From: Gramella sp. Hel_I_59
GTDB lineage: Bacteria > Bacteroidota > Bacteroidia > Flavobacteriales > Flavobacteriaceae
Direction of reading: 5' to 3'
Assembly: GCF_006714895.1 (NCBI RefSeq)
Contig: NZ_VFME01000001.1
Coordinates: 3,348,001-3,412,000, forward strand
DNA: 64,000 nt
The notes below the pieces were generated by a model. It searched no databases and was not told the origin of the DNA. It saw nothing but the letters and a program-made list of their open reading frames with translations. Numbering within the stretch: position 1 is the first letter of the stretch; every line of letters starts with the position of its first letter. The translations under genes were made by a program, and so were the position numbers. Positions 45,411 through 53,324 of this stretch are shown piece by piece.

Positions 45411-47330
45411 ATGCAACCATCGTCAAGCCACGAAAACAGTATAGCCAATTTACTTCAGCAGAACCTGGAGCATTTAAAACCGGTTCCGCAGGAAATTCCG
45501 CAGAAAAAAGTATACAGATATCCTTATATCGATAAAGAGTCTATTCGGGATACTATTCAGAATGGCAAAAAAGCCGCCAGGGATTACAACAAGCGGCAGC
45601 AAGAAAAGAGTAAAGGCATTAATAAGATTAACCTGGAACTTCGCAGAGCCTTAAAACAAGATAAGCATACCACCCAGCAAAAAGCACTCTGGATAGATTT
45701 TAAGCAAAAACATAAGCTGGCCAGCAAAGAACCTATGGCCTACAATCAAAAAGTACTGGAGTTCAATAGAGCCAACGGCACGCACTTTCTCCTGCGCACC
45801 TACCATCAACTCAAAAATGAAATGCTGGTAACGCTGCCGGTGCTCATTTGCTTCTACGCGGCACAGGTGAAAGCCATGAACGCGAAAAAATTAAATGCCG
45901 GAGTCACCACCATGGGAACGCTGCCCAGGTTACTTACCAATAGCGAAAACATTAAGCGCTACAAAGTAGAAGGCGTGCAACAAATTAACTTTCAGAACGA
46001 CGCTATCCTTGCGCACGTGCACAATCTTGTGGAAGCGGGTATCCTGATCAACTATAAATCGCACGGCCGTAATATGGGCTTTTCTGTGGATTTTAACCCT
46101 GAAATTTTAGCCATAAAAGACCATAATCCTTCGAAAACTCAAAACCCTGAAAAACAGCCATTTATAAAATTTAAAACTGGAAAACCCACCTATAGTGATG
46201 ATACTACAGGATCATATAAAGATAAGAATGAAAATAAAGGGGATGCCCACGGATCCCCAGGAGAAAGGAACGATTCGCAAAAAGGCGAATCTACGGCAGC
46301 TACAGGAACACACAGGGTCACCAAAAGCGAAGAAAAACCCGGTGGAATTGCAAGTGCTGAATCGGAAAAAAGAGGTTTAAGCAAAATTTCAGAAAAAGAA
46401 ATTTTGTGCGCTGAAAAACAGGATCAGGACCGCGTTGCTTCTTCGGCGGGGCTATGCCCCCCGAACCCCCCGCGGCCGGAACAGAATAAGCCGGGCGGCC
46501 GTGGTTCGACAGGCTCACCACAAGCTCCAAAGAATTGCAGCACTGAGCCTGTCGAAGTGCATCCTTCTAAAAATCTCGAAAACAGGATCCAGGATACCTG
46601 GGAACTTTGCCTGGAACTGGAAGCCAACAAACATGTGCATCACATCCCGCCAATGAAAGAGCTGGAGCATGAGTCTGGCAACGGAATTCTAAGCCAGCCG
46701 GTATTTGCCGAGCTACTCTACCAGGAATTCATGAAAGTAATTTCCAGGCTAAAAAAGAAAAACCAGAGTGCTGCAGGTGCATTTTACCGGGGATTTGAGG
46801 AGTTAGAAGATCAAAAACTGAAGAATTTCACTGGTAGGTACTACACAAAAACCGAGATGTACCGCGAATTCAAGAAGTGGATGTGGATGATCAACTGCGC
46901 TGAACGCTGGGCGAAAAAACGAAAATGGCAATTTTTATACATCAACGATTACCTGGACACCCAGCGACGAGATGCCAAAGAAGTTGGCTTCTGGTATCTG
47001 GAAAAAGCCTGGAAGAAAAACGAGCAGGACAAAGCCAAGCGAAAAGAACGCCGGGCAGAGAAACGTGCTGCGCATACCTCCAGAAAAGCAGGAATAAAAA
47101 CAGACCGGGTAGAAAAATACGGCTACAAATCTATAAAACCCGGGACCAACTCCAGGTCGCTAAGCGACTATGAAAAGGTCCGCGCCAAGGTTAGAAAATA
47201 TTTATCCGGAGAAATTGACTTCCAGGAGCTGGAACGCTACTGCAGCCATAATTTGAACCAAACGATTGTGGAAGGTCTCGGCAATTTAATTGATGCCGAA
47301 CGCGCCAACCTTAACCGATTTAAAGCATAG
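45411..47330 (+). CDS. Putative phage replication initiation protein
   Basis: A large, basic protein of 639 residues from the ATG at 45411. Residues about 100-260 read like a winged-helix DNA-binding region (RTYHQLKNEMLVTLPVLICFYA, TTMGTLPRLLTNSENIKRYK, ILAHVHNLVEAGILINYKSHG). A low-complexity polar linker (about 270-395) follows, then a helical basic C-terminal half rich in KKR and RRAEKRAAH. Its size and place in the early region suggest replication initiation, but I see no Rep endonuclease or helicase motif. A 13-base inverted repeat of REP type interrupts the linker in frame. Confidence 0.5.
   Translation: MQPSSSHENSIANLLQQNLEHLKPVPQEIPQKKVYRYPYIDKESIRDTIQNGKKAARDYNKRQQEKSKGINKINLELRRALKQDKHTTQQKALWIDFKQKHKLASKEPMAYNQKVLEFNRANGTHFLLRTYHQLKNEMLVTLPVLICFYAAQVKAMNAKKLNAGVTTMGTLPRLLTNSENIKRYKVEGVQQINFQNDAILAHVHNLVEAGILINYKSHGRNMGFSVDFNPEILAIKDHNPSKTQNPEKQPFIKFKTGKPTYSDDTTGSYKDKNENKGDAHGSPGERNDSQKGESTAATGTHRVTKSEEKPGGIASAESEKRGLSKISEKEILCAEKQDQDRVASSAGLCPPNPPRPEQNKPGGRGSTGSPQAPKNCSTEPVEVHPSKNLENRIQDTWELCLELEANKHVHHIPPMKELEHESGNGILSQPVFAELLYQEFMKVISRLKKKNQSAAGAFYRGFEELEDQKLKNFTGRYYTKTEMYREFKKWMWMINCAERWAKKRKWQFLYINDYLDTQRRDAKEVGFWYLEKAWKKNEQDKAKRKERRAEKRAAHTSRKAGIKTDRVEKYGYKSIKPGTNSRSLSDYEKVRAKVRKYLSGEIDFQELERYCSHNLNQTIVEGLGNLIDAERANLNRFKA
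46505..46556. repeat. REP-like inverted repeat inside the replication gene
   Basis: TTCGACAGGCTCA (46505-46517) and its exact complement TGAGCCTGTCGAA (46544-46556), 26 bases apart, within the linker-coding part of the gene at 45411. The same word recurs at 53107-53122. This repeat word is widely dispersed in bacterial genomes. Confidence 0.75.
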
Positions 47331-47347
47331 TAATCCTTTAACGCTAA
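47331..47347 (+). repeat. Intercistronic motif, copy 2
   Basis: TAATCCTTTAACGCTAA, identical to copy 1, lies directly after the TAG of the replication gene and 7 bases before the ATG at 47355. Confidence 0.8.
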
Positions 47348-47354
47348 AATTGAT

Positions 47355-47615
47355 ATGAGTTCACAACAACAATGCCCACACAAGAAAACCGCCAGCTGCA
47401 CGCACTGCAGCAAGGTAAAGATGCTGGCGTATTTGCACAACGATGATAGCATCGTCTGGTTTTCATTTTTTAAAGACGATAAGCGCTATGGTAGGCTGGA
47501 AATGATTTCCGGAGAAATGGGATCCAGGCTTCAAAAGAAACACGGTGAAAATATTAAGAAGATGATGTTTTTCGATAATCATACGCCAGGCAAACCCATC
47601 ATAGGAGAAAATTAA
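47355..47615 (+). CDS. Small phage protein with Cys/His cluster
   Basis: The 86-residue protein has C8, H9, C15, H17 and C18 in its first 18 residues (CPHKKTASCTHCSK), compatible with a zinc-binding knuckle. The rest, MLAYLHNDDSIVWFSFFKDDKRYGRLEMISGEMG, looks like a beta-rich fold. It follows copy 2 of the motif. A nucleic-acid-binding role is possible. Confidence 0.55.
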   Translation: MSSQQQCPHKKTASCTHCSKVKMLAYLHNDDSIVWFSFFKDDKRYGRLEMISGEMGSRLQKKHGENIKKMMFFDNHTPGKPIIGEN

Positions 47616-47620
47616 GAGCT

Positions 47621-48004
47621 ATGAATAATCAAAAAATTCCGCTGAAATCTTTAGACACTACAGATCTGGAAGTATTGAATGAAGCCACGCATTATTACGC
47701 TGCGCATTTAATAGAGTTGATCAATAATGATCAAAAAATACAGGCTTGTGTACACTACTCCATTCTCTCAAAATACGGGCATGAAGTCTTTAAAAAACTT
47801 TCTGCACCGCATAAACCTGAGAAAAGCAGCATGCAACTGGAAGTATTTATGGCTTATGTCGCCAGTGACAGTTTGCACTACTACCAGCAGGAAACCAGCA
47901 ATTCCCTGCACCGCTCCAAATGCGCGGGACTTATAGAACAAATAGATCCTTTCCTGCCGCTTACCAGTAAAAAATTTGCGGTAGACAGTAACCTAAACAA
48001 TTAA
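47621..48004 (+). CDS. Helical phage protein of unknown function
   Basis: The 127-residue protein is mostly helical (LEVLNEATHYYAAHLIELIN, HEVFKKLSAPHKPEKSSMQLEVFMAYVASD). No motif is recognised. Its stop codon forms the first bases of motif copy 3. Confidence 0.5.
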   Translation: MNNQKIPLKSLDTTDLEVLNEATHYYAAHLIELINNDQKIQACVHYSILSKYGHEVFKKLSAPHKPEKSSMQLEVFMAYVASDSLHYYQQETSNSLHRSKCAGLIEQIDPFLPLTSKKFAVDSNLNN

Positions 48005-48017
48005 TCTTTAACGCTAG
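48002..48017 (+). repeat. Intercistronic motif, copy 3
   Basis: TAATCTTTAACGCTAG starts with the stop codon of the preceding gene and lies 4 bases before the ATG at 48022. One C is missing relative to copies 1 and 2. Confidence 0.75.
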
Positions 48018-48021
48018 AATT

Positions 48022-48711
48022 ATGAGTATTAAACCAATTTTAATGGGAACGCCAATGGCTGAAGCTTTGGCCGCCGGAAGAAAAACACAAACCAGGAGAA
48101 CAAAAGGTCTGGAAGAAATCAATAAAGATCCGGATAACTGGCAATTCAAAAACCAAGCTGGAAGTGAATTTTATTTTTATCAAAGAAATCTGAAACGAAA
48201 TATTATTTATTTAAGTCCAAAATATACTGAAGGTGATATCATCTGGGTTCGGGAAACTTGGAAAAAGTCTTTGGATATACATCACATGTTTCTTTATAGA
48301 GCTGATTCAAAAAATAATCCAAATATCTATGGTTATCACAAATGGAAGCCTTCCATTTATATGCCGAAGGAAGCCTGCAGAAAATTTCTGGAAGTAACCG
48401 ATGTAAGAGTAGAACGCCTTCAGGATATTTCCGAAGAAGATGCGATCGCGGAAGGAGTTTTATCTGCTGAATGTGAAAGTAATTCATCATGTATTTCTTC
48501 CTTATGCAAATTGGGGTGTGTAGGAAAAGGAACCTATCACATATATCCTATTGGAGATCACTTCGAAGATTTTCCTGCTGAATCTCCAGAAGAATCTTTT
48601 CAATCCCTTTGGCAATCAATAAACTCTAAAAAGCAGCCATGGGAATCAAATCCCTGGGTTTGGGTTTATGAATTTAAAGAAGTGGAACGCCCTATAAACT
48701 TCCTGGACTAA
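48022..48711 (+). CDS. ASCH-domain phage protein (morphogenetic-protein type)
   Basis: The 229-residue protein resembles the phage family often labelled morphogenetic protein. It opens with KPILMGTPMAEALAAGRKTQTRR, then GDIIWVRETW, LEVTDVRVERLQDISEEDAIAEG, and ends ESFQSLWQSINSKKQPWESNPWVWVYEF. The LQDISEEDA and W-rich end are hallmarks of the ASCH fold, which resembles PUA domains and can act on RNA or modified nucleosides. Its true phage role is not known. Its last base is the first base of the next gene start (TAATGG). Confidence 0.8.
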   Translation: MSIKPILMGTPMAEALAAGRKTQTRRTKGLEEINKDPDNWQFKNQAGSEFYFYQRNLKRNIIYLSPKYTEGDIIWVRETWKKSLDIHHMFLYRADSKNNPNIYGYHKWKPSIYMPKEACRKFLEVTDVRVERLQDISEEDAIAEGVLSAECESNSSCISSLCKLGCVGKGTYHIYPIGDHFEDFPAESPEESFQSLWQSINSKKQPWESNPWVWVYEFKEVERPINFLD

Positions 48712-48914
48712 TGGAAACCATCTTCCAGATTATCCAGGAGAATTCTAAAAAGACCGGCAACGGTTCAGGGATCTCGCTTTCAGAAATATGTGGGAAATCA
48801 CCCGGGATTATTCTACCGCTTATCAAGCGGCATTTAAACAACCTGGTAAAGGAGAAGAAAATCTACTATCGCCAGGGCATAAATCAAACATTATTTTTTA
48901 GCAATAACCTTTAA
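48711..48914 (+). CDS. Small winged-helix-like protein
   Basis: The 67-residue protein reads like one winged-helix domain: IFQIIQENSKKTGNGSGI, LSEICGKSPGIILPLIKRHLNNLV and KEKKIYYRQG for the wing. It could be a transcription or replication regulator. The C-terminal NNL and stop are encoded inside motif copy 4. Confidence 0.55.
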   Translation: METIFQIIQENSKKTGNGSGISLSEICGKSPGIILPLIKRHLNNLVKEKKIYYRQGINQTLFFSNNL

Positions 48915-48919
48915 CGCAA
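48903..48919 (+). repeat. Intercistronic motif, copy 4
   Basis: AATAACCTTTAACGCAA includes the TAA stop of the upstream gene (48912-48914) and ends at the first base of the ATG at 48919. Confidence 0.8.
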
Positions 48920-49608
48920 TGAATTATAAAGAATTAGAAAAAGAGGGAATTACCAAAGAGCTTGTTAAATCTATCAATATTAAAAGAAGCTTTTCTCCGG
49001 TACAATTTAAAAAAGAAGAAGATCCCGTAAAATTAATGATCAACTCAAAAGGCTATTGGATAGTACTTGGTTTTGGAGAATTTCTTAAGGATGGTGATGA
49101 TTTAGTGGTGATGCCTGCAGAAAAAGTACTGGTAGCAAGGGCAAGATATTTACTCAATTTCAAAGATGAAGTTATTGAAAATGAAATTCAGAAAGAGATT
49201 AGTGTTTTAAAGAAAAAAGTAGATGTGAAATACAAGGAGATTATTGATAAGCTTGAAAATATCTTGCTGCATGCTGGATTAATAGAGCCTTCAAATAGTC
49301 TGATTATGGCGCTTATTGATGCTGAAAATACAGACAGATTAAAGAAAGCTGCAGAGAAAATTGCTTCAAAAGAAATGGTCGATTTCTATTATCGGTTAAA
49401 AGAGTTATACGAAAACAAAAAGTACGATTCTCTTTATTGCCTATTGATTCAAGACGGCCTTCCACAAATTGCTTCTCTTAAAATTAATTCCCCAACACTT
49501 AAGCACTTCAGCAAAGATAACCTTGATAAGACTTTACAAAGTTTAGAAGGAAAATCTCATTTATACAACATAGCAAAATTCAAAGTATTAGAAAGAAATA
49601 ACCTTTAA
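48919..49608 (+). CDS. Phage protein of unknown function
   Basis: The 229-residue charged protein is mainly helical, with a long coiled-coil-like region (about residues 88-115, EIQKEISVLKKKVDVKYKEI). The C-terminal half has Leu/Lys periodicity. No family is recognised. It ends NNL like its upstream neighbour, because both ends are encoded by the repeated motif. Confidence 0.55.
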   Translation: MNYKELEKEGITKELVKSINIKRSFSPVQFKKEEDPVKLMINSKGYWIVLGFGEFLKDGDDLVVMPAEKVLVARARYLLNFKDEVIENEIQKEISVLKKKVDVKYKEIIDKLENILLHAGLIEPSNSLIMALIDAENTDRLKKAAEKIASKEMVDFYYRLKELYENKKYDSLYCLLIQDGLPQIASLKINSPTLKHFSKDNLDKTLQSLEGKSHLYNIAKFKVLERNNL

Positions 49609-49613
49609 CGCAA
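49598..49613 (+). repeat. Intercistronic motif, copy 5
   Basis: AATAACCTTTAACGCA, nearly identical to copy 4, contains the TAA stop at 49606-49608 and lies 13 bases before the ATG at 49626. Confidence 0.8.
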
Positions 49614-49625
49614 ACAAGTAAAATT

Positions 49626-50630
49626 ATGATCAATTTATTTAATGTAAACATCGAGCGCCTGTACATCCATAAAATTGGAAACAAGGCGCGACTGGAAGAA
49701 CTGTTTATCTCTAGGGAACCTTTTGAACTTACCGATGAAATTAGGCCGGTGATCAAAGAATTTTTTCTGAAACCTTTCCGTGAAAAAGAAGAACGCTACT
49801 TCCAATTTTCAGAAGATTCTGAACTTCAGGACTTCCTGGTACCCTTCAATATGGAAATGAGCCAGGATATCGCCCAGCATTTGTATGACCAGTCCATTCA
49901 CCCGCATATTAAAAGCGGTGAGCTGTACGTATGTGATCTTCAGAATATAGAGATCAACAACGAAAAAGTAAGTGGCATCGGCATTTTTAAGTCTGAAATG
50001 AAATACGATTTTATCCAGTTTCAGAAAAAAGAAAGCCGCCTGGATGCCATTCTTCAGGAAGGCGTAAACCTTAATAAACTCGATAAAGGTGCTATTATCA
50101 TTGCAACCGCAGAGCCAAAGGTGCTGTATATGGATTCTAACCGGTATGACACCAAGTACTGGGTAGAGAACTTCCTGGGACTGGAGGAGTTGAACGATTC
50201 CCGTGCGCAAACTAAGAACTACTTGAAATTTTGCCGCGATTTCGCTAAAGATGTGATACGCCCTGCTGAAGATCGTAAAGCCGAAATTTCCTTTGTAAAC
50301 GATGCTTTCCAGTTTTTTGCTGCGACCGATGAGTTTGAGGAAGATGTATTTGTAGACCTGGTACCAGAAGAAATGCATAGCGAATTCGAGCGGTACCAAT
50401 TCGAAAAAGCACCGGTGTATGGTTTTGATGTAAGCAATACTAAAAAATTCGCGATCGAGAATGATGCCGTAAGCGAAGCACTTAAAAAAGTAAAAGGAGA
50501 TATAGAACTGGATACCGGCCTAACGATCAAGATCGATAAAGGAACCGGTGCAGCCAAACACCTGGAAAAAGGATGGGACGAAGAAAAGCAGATGTATTAC
50601 TACCTCTCATATTTCAATACCGAAAACTAA
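49626..50630 (+). CDS. Nucleoid-associated protein, NdpA/YejK family
   Basis: The 334-residue protein matches the 37-kDa nucleoid-associated family: INLFNVNIERLYIHKIGN at the start, ELYVCDLQNIEINNEKVSGIGIFKSE, FLGLEELNDSRAQTKNYLKFCRDF, and a C-terminal KIDKGTGAAKHLEKG. Family members bind the nucleoid and may modulate supercoiling or replication. A phage copy could reorganise phage or host DNA. It follows motif copy 5. Confidence 0.82.
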   Translation: MINLFNVNIERLYIHKIGNKARLEELFISREPFELTDEIRPVIKEFFLKPFREKEERYFQFSEDSELQDFLVPFNMEMSQDIAQHLYDQSIHPHIKSGELYVCDLQNIEINNEKVSGIGIFKSEMKYDFIQFQKKESRLDAILQEGVNLNKLDKGAIIIATAEPKVLYMDSNRYDTKYWVENFLGLEELNDSRAQTKNYLKFCRDFAKDVIRPAEDRKAEISFVNDAFQFFAATDEFEEDVFVDLVPEEMHSEFERYQFEKAPVYGFDVSNTKKFAIENDAVSEALKKVKGDIELDTGLTIKIDKGTGAAKHLEKGWDEEKQMYYYLSYFNTEN

Positions 50631-50767
50631 AAAAATGTATCCATACACTTTTTTGCACTCATGGTTCTAAAACCACGGTGGTATTAGAGTCGGCAGTTGG
50701 CGTGGATCTCACTGCAGACATATGCCATAGCTGCGGAAAAGTGTTTAATAAACGATTTGAAGTATGA
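50573..50767 (+). CDS. Possible zinc-ribbon small protein overlapping the NdpA gene
   Basis: A 64-residue frame whose last 45 residues carry Cys and His in spaced pairs (CIHTLFCTHGSK and DICHSCGKVF), like a zinc ribbon. The only ATG is 58 bases inside the NdpA gene, so the true start is unclear. It ends in an ATGA overlap with the next gene, which supports it being translated. Confidence 0.4.
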   Translation: MGRRKADVLLPLIFQYRKLKKCIHTLFCTHGSKTTVVLESAVGVDLTADICHSCGKVFNKRFEV

Positions 50768-51123
50768 TAGAAATTTTTATAGAAAACCATTGGTTAAGTA
50801 ATAAAGTAAAGATAGTTGCGAGACTTCAGAGAGGTCAGGATTATTTTTTCCTTCATTTCAATGGTTCTGAAATTATTGAACAAAAGATTGAAAGAGAACC
50901 TTGTGAAGTACAAGAATTCAAACCTTTATTAGAATGCCCGCCGCAACTTTTTCAAATTTTAATGGAAGCATTTGTAAATGTTGCTAAAGAGAAAAACATA
51001 AAAACAGAAGCTGAGAATCTTTTAAAAGGAAAACTGGAAGCAACACAATTTCATCTAGAAGATATGAGGGAGATATCTAAAAAACTTCTAGATACAGCTA
51101 CTAAGCAAACTGATAAGTCATGA
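50764..51123 (+). CDS. Phage protein of unknown function
   Basis: The 119-residue protein has a beta-rich N-terminal half (NKVKIVARLQRGQDYFFLHFN) and a charged helical C-terminal half (KNIKTEAENLLKGKLEATQFHLEDMREISK). It overlaps both neighbours by four bases, so it is translated as part of the operon. No motif is recognised. Confidence 0.5.
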   Translation: MIEIFIENHWLSNKVKIVARLQRGQDYFFLHFNGSEIIEQKIEREPCEVQEFKPLLECPPQLFQILMEAFVNVAKEKNIKTEAENLLKGKLEATQFHLEDMREISKKLLDTATKQTDKS

Positions 51124-51995
51124 GCGGAAATTCAAAAAAGAAAATAGCCTTTAATTATTTCGGTGGAAAATTTTCCTACATCGATGAGATCTACCCGTAT
51201 TTCCCCGCAGAGTTTGTGCACCTGGTAGAACTATTTGCAGGCAGCGCGGTGCTGTCTCTAAATTACGAAGGCAATTGCATTCGAACACTGAACGAAATAA
51301 ATTCAGATGTCACCAATTTCTTTAAGGTGTTACGCGATGATCGAGACGAACTTTTAACCAGGTTACGCTTCACGCCGGTAAGCAAAAAAGAATATGACGA
51401 TAGCTGGAACTGCCAGTCTCCAGATCACATAGAAAGAGCGCGTACTTTCTATGTGAGACTTCGCCAATCTTACATGGGATTAGGTTCCCAAAGAAAAAAA
51501 AAAGGTTGGCATCTCGCAAAGAACAAACTCAATTGTAAAGGTGGCGAAACTGTAAGCAGATGGAATAATTCATTTGAAAAGCTTTATGAAATCGCAGAGA
51601 TCCTGGGTAGTAATTACCAGATCACGAATTACTCTTATGAAGAGTGTTTGGAAAGAATAGATTTTCCAGAAGCATTTTTTTATGCCGATCCGCCATATCC
51701 AAACGAAAGCAGATCTGCTCACGACGATTACAAATTCGATTTTACCGATGCTGATCATTATGAGCTGGCAGAGAGACTGCACGACATCCAGGGGAAGGTC
51801 ATGATTAGTGGTTACAATTGCGACCTCATGAACGAGCTATATGCAGATTGGGAAAAAGTGGTGCTTTCTACTAAAAGAAACAACTACCGCAAAACTCCCG
51901 TGCAGGAATGCATCTGGTTTAATTATCCATTATCTCACACCAGAAAGGCACAACTAAGCCTGGACTTTTCAGAAATCTTAAACCCAACAACATGA
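51120..51995 (+). CDS. DNA adenine N6-methyltransferase, Dam/D12 class
   Basis: SAM-dependent methylase of 291 residues. N-terminal NYFGGKFSY (residues 12-20) and LVELFAGSAVLSLN (35-48) form the SAM site. The catalytic motif is DPPY at 190-193. The region between is the target-recognition part. It is distinct from the second methylase at 53357. Phage copies commonly protect DNA from host restriction or control packaging and expression. Target site cannot be read from the sequence. Confidence 0.92.
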   Translation: MSGNSKKKIAFNYFGGKFSYIDEIYPYFPAEFVHLVELFAGSAVLSLNYEGNCIRTLNEINSDVTNFFKVLRDDRDELLTRLRFTPVSKKEYDDSWNCQSPDHIERARTFYVRLRQSYMGLGSQRKKKGWHLAKNKLNCKGGETVSRWNNSFEKLYEIAEILGSNYQITNYSYEECLERIDFPEAFFYADPPYPNESRSAHDDYKFDFTDADHYELAERLHDIQGKVMISGYNCDLMNELYADWEKVVLSTKRNNYRKTPVQECIWFNYPLSHTRKAQLSLDFSEILNPTT

Positions 51996-52354
51996 AAAAA
52001 TCACTTTGCTTAGTACTGCTTATGCTCCTATCCTGCTCCACCAATGATTTGGAGCAGGAAAATATGGAGATGATCGATGTATTTCTACATCAACCTGAGA
52101 TCTACTACTGGTTTGACGCTTCCAATCCCAGCCAGGGAAATGTGGAGTTCAACTGTAATGAAGGACCGTATACCGTAAGTGTGAACGATAAAACCATCAA
52201 CGTAAACGCACACCGGCCAGTTAAAAAGGTGCTGCACCTAAGAGGAAGGTATGGCAACGATGCCGTAGAAATAGAATTATTAACCGAATCAAGTTTTCAA
52301 ATAGAGATCACAGATCCAGATCCCTATGGCGAGACTTTTAGAATATTTTTTTAA
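51992..52354 (+). CDS. Small phage lipoprotein
   Basis: The 120-residue protein has a lipoprotein signal ending at LLSC (C15), then a beta-rich body (NVEFNCNEGPYTVSVNDKTIN, HLRGRYGNDAVEIELL). It overlaps the methylase by four bases. A superinfection-exclusion or envelope role is possible for a prophage lipoprotein expressed among early genes, but this is inference. Confidence 0.65.
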   Translation: MKKSLCLVLLMLLSCSTNDLEQENMEMIDVFLHQPEIYYWFDASNPSQGNVEFNCNEGPYTVSVNDKTINVNAHRPVKKVLHLRGRYGNDAVEIELLTESSFQIEITDPDPYGETFRIFF

Positions 52355-52355
52355 G

Positions 52356-52595
52356 ATGAATATAAAGAGACACATGAGTACCAATATCGACGGACTCTTA
52401 AGAAACTATAAAGGCCGGTCTATCGCCGGTCTTATGAACGACGAAAATGGCAAGGCCATGAGCGATCCTGCCGCCCGGAAATATATCGCCGATCGTAAAG
52501 CCGAAGGCTGGAAGCTGCTCCCAAGTTCAACCCAATGTGAAGGTTTTGATCCTTTTGGAGGTGGATGCCCTGGACATGAAATTAAGGAATCATGA
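52356..52595 (+). CDS. Small phage protein of unknown function
   Basis: From the ATG at 52356 (MNIKRHMSTNIDG) it has 79 residues. A start at the internal ATG 52374 is possible. The last third has two Cys residues and a Gly-rich end (CEGFDPFGGGCPGHEIKES). It ends in ATGA overlap with the next small gene. No family is recognised. Confidence 0.5.
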   Translation: MNIKRHMSTNIDGLLRNYKGRSIAGLMNDENGKAMSDPAARKYIADRKAEGWKLLPSSTQCEGFDPFGGGCPGHEIKES

Positions 52596-52768
52596 TAGTC
52601 TATCACCACGAGCATAAAGATCGAGTAGTTCTGGAACTGGAAGAAAATGAACTAACTCTAATTTCCTTCTTACTCGAGAAAAGTGCCCAGAAACTTAAAG
52701 GAAAATTAGATGAACCTTTATCCTTAAAAATGAGTCAGGATCTTCTTAAATTCTTTGAGGATGAATAA
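52592..52768 (+). CDS. Small phage protein, 58 residues
   Basis: ATG at 52592 overlaps the previous stop (ATGA), and the frame runs to TAA at 52766-52768. The product starts MIVYHHEHKDRVVLELEENE and is a charged helical peptide. The tight overlaps on both sides make translation likely. No family is recognised. Confidence 0.55.
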   Translation: MIVYHHEHKDRVVLELEENELTLISFLLEKSAQKLKGKLDEPLSLKMSQDLLKFFEDE

Positions 52769-53021
52769 AATCAAATTCAGAAATCAATGTGGGGGCCTGG
52801 AAGAGAGCATGAAAACCGTGCAGGAGTTTGACACGGAAGACCAGCTTAAAACATATTTAGAAAAATACCATCATGCAGTGATCAAAAAAATAAAGTTTAA
52901 ACACCAGGTATACGATCATAGAATTGGCTGGGACAGCTACTATGTTTCAGTATACATTCAATGGTTTTTAGGTCACTGGCATTGGCAATGCGTTGGAATC
53001 TCTAACGGAAAATTTTATTGA
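52761..53021 (+). CDS. Small phage protein with Trp-rich end
   Basis: From the ATG at 52761, which overlaps the previous stop (ATGAATAA), it has 86 residues. The C-terminal half is rich in aromatic and His residues (YYVSVYIQWFLGHWHWQCVG). A single N-terminal CGG follows NQ. It ends the block; a terminator lies 44 bases later. No family is recognised. Confidence 0.55.
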   Translation: MNKIKFRNQCGGLEESMKTVQEFDTEDQLKTYLEKYHHAVIKKIKFKHQVYDHRIGWDSYYVSVYIQWFLGHWHWQCVGISNGKFY

Positions 53022-53064
53022 ATATGGAACCTCCAAAAACAGTGTAGATTTACACTAAATCAAC

Positions 53065-53090
53065 AGCCTCGCACTTTCGGGGCTTTTTTA
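53065..53090 (+). terminator. Intrinsic terminator
   Basis: AGCCTCG (53065-53071) pairs with CGGGGCT (53078-53084) with one G-U pair, followed by a T-run. A smaller perfect hairpin AGTGTA/TACACT (53041-53056) precedes it. It closes the early small-gene block. Confidence 0.8.
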
Positions 53091-53106
53091 TTGCCAAACT
53101 GAGTGC

Positions 53107-53146
53107 TGAGCCTGTCGAAGCATCGAAGTGTGAGCCTTTCGAAGCA
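53107..53146. repeat. Tandem REP-like words
   Basis: TGAGCCTGTCGAAGCA (53107-53122) and TGAGCCTTTCGAAGCA (53131-53146) differ at one base and are 24 bases apart. The first carries the same 13-base word as the inverted repeat at 46505-46556. Confidence 0.7.
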
Positions 53147-53205
53147 TGTCTTTTTCTAAAATAACTGGTAGAACTATACTTGTATCACTTAAATCGGAAG
53201 CAGTT

Positions 53206-53317
53206 AAAAAAGGCCTCCGGCTCGTATAGATCTCTCAAAACCTAATACAAAAACAGCGCAAACGCACCACCGGAGGCCAAGGCCTTCAGGGTACGCTTGC
53301 GCTGTTCAAGGTTTTGA
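53206..53317 (-). ncRNA. Candidate minus-strand structured RNA, pseudoknot-capable
   Basis: Nested inverted repeats: outer CTCTCAAAACCT (53232-53243) with AGGTTTTGAGAG (53309-53320), and inner stem arms 53252-53264 and 53294-53306. On the minus strand the inner stem is 13 continuous pairs with one G-U; on the plus strand that position is an A-C mismatch, so RNA from the minus strand is favoured. It is followed by U5. The loop word GGCCTCCGG (minus strand, 53278-53270) can also pair with CCGGAGGCC (53220-53212), which is itself followed by U6. That gives a pseudoknot or terminator/antiterminator pair. No reading frame of note lies within. Confidence 0.55.
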
Positions 53318-53324
53318 GAGGATA

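Noticed and set aside
49809..50399. 196-codon minus-strand frame
   Set aside because: It is fully antisense to the well-supported NdpA gene and shows no domain.
53232..53320. Invertible promoter bounded by 12-base inverted repeats
   Set aside because: The spacer is only about 65 bases, it contains further nested stems, no promoter lies inside, and no invertase gene is near. A folded RNA explains the pattern better.
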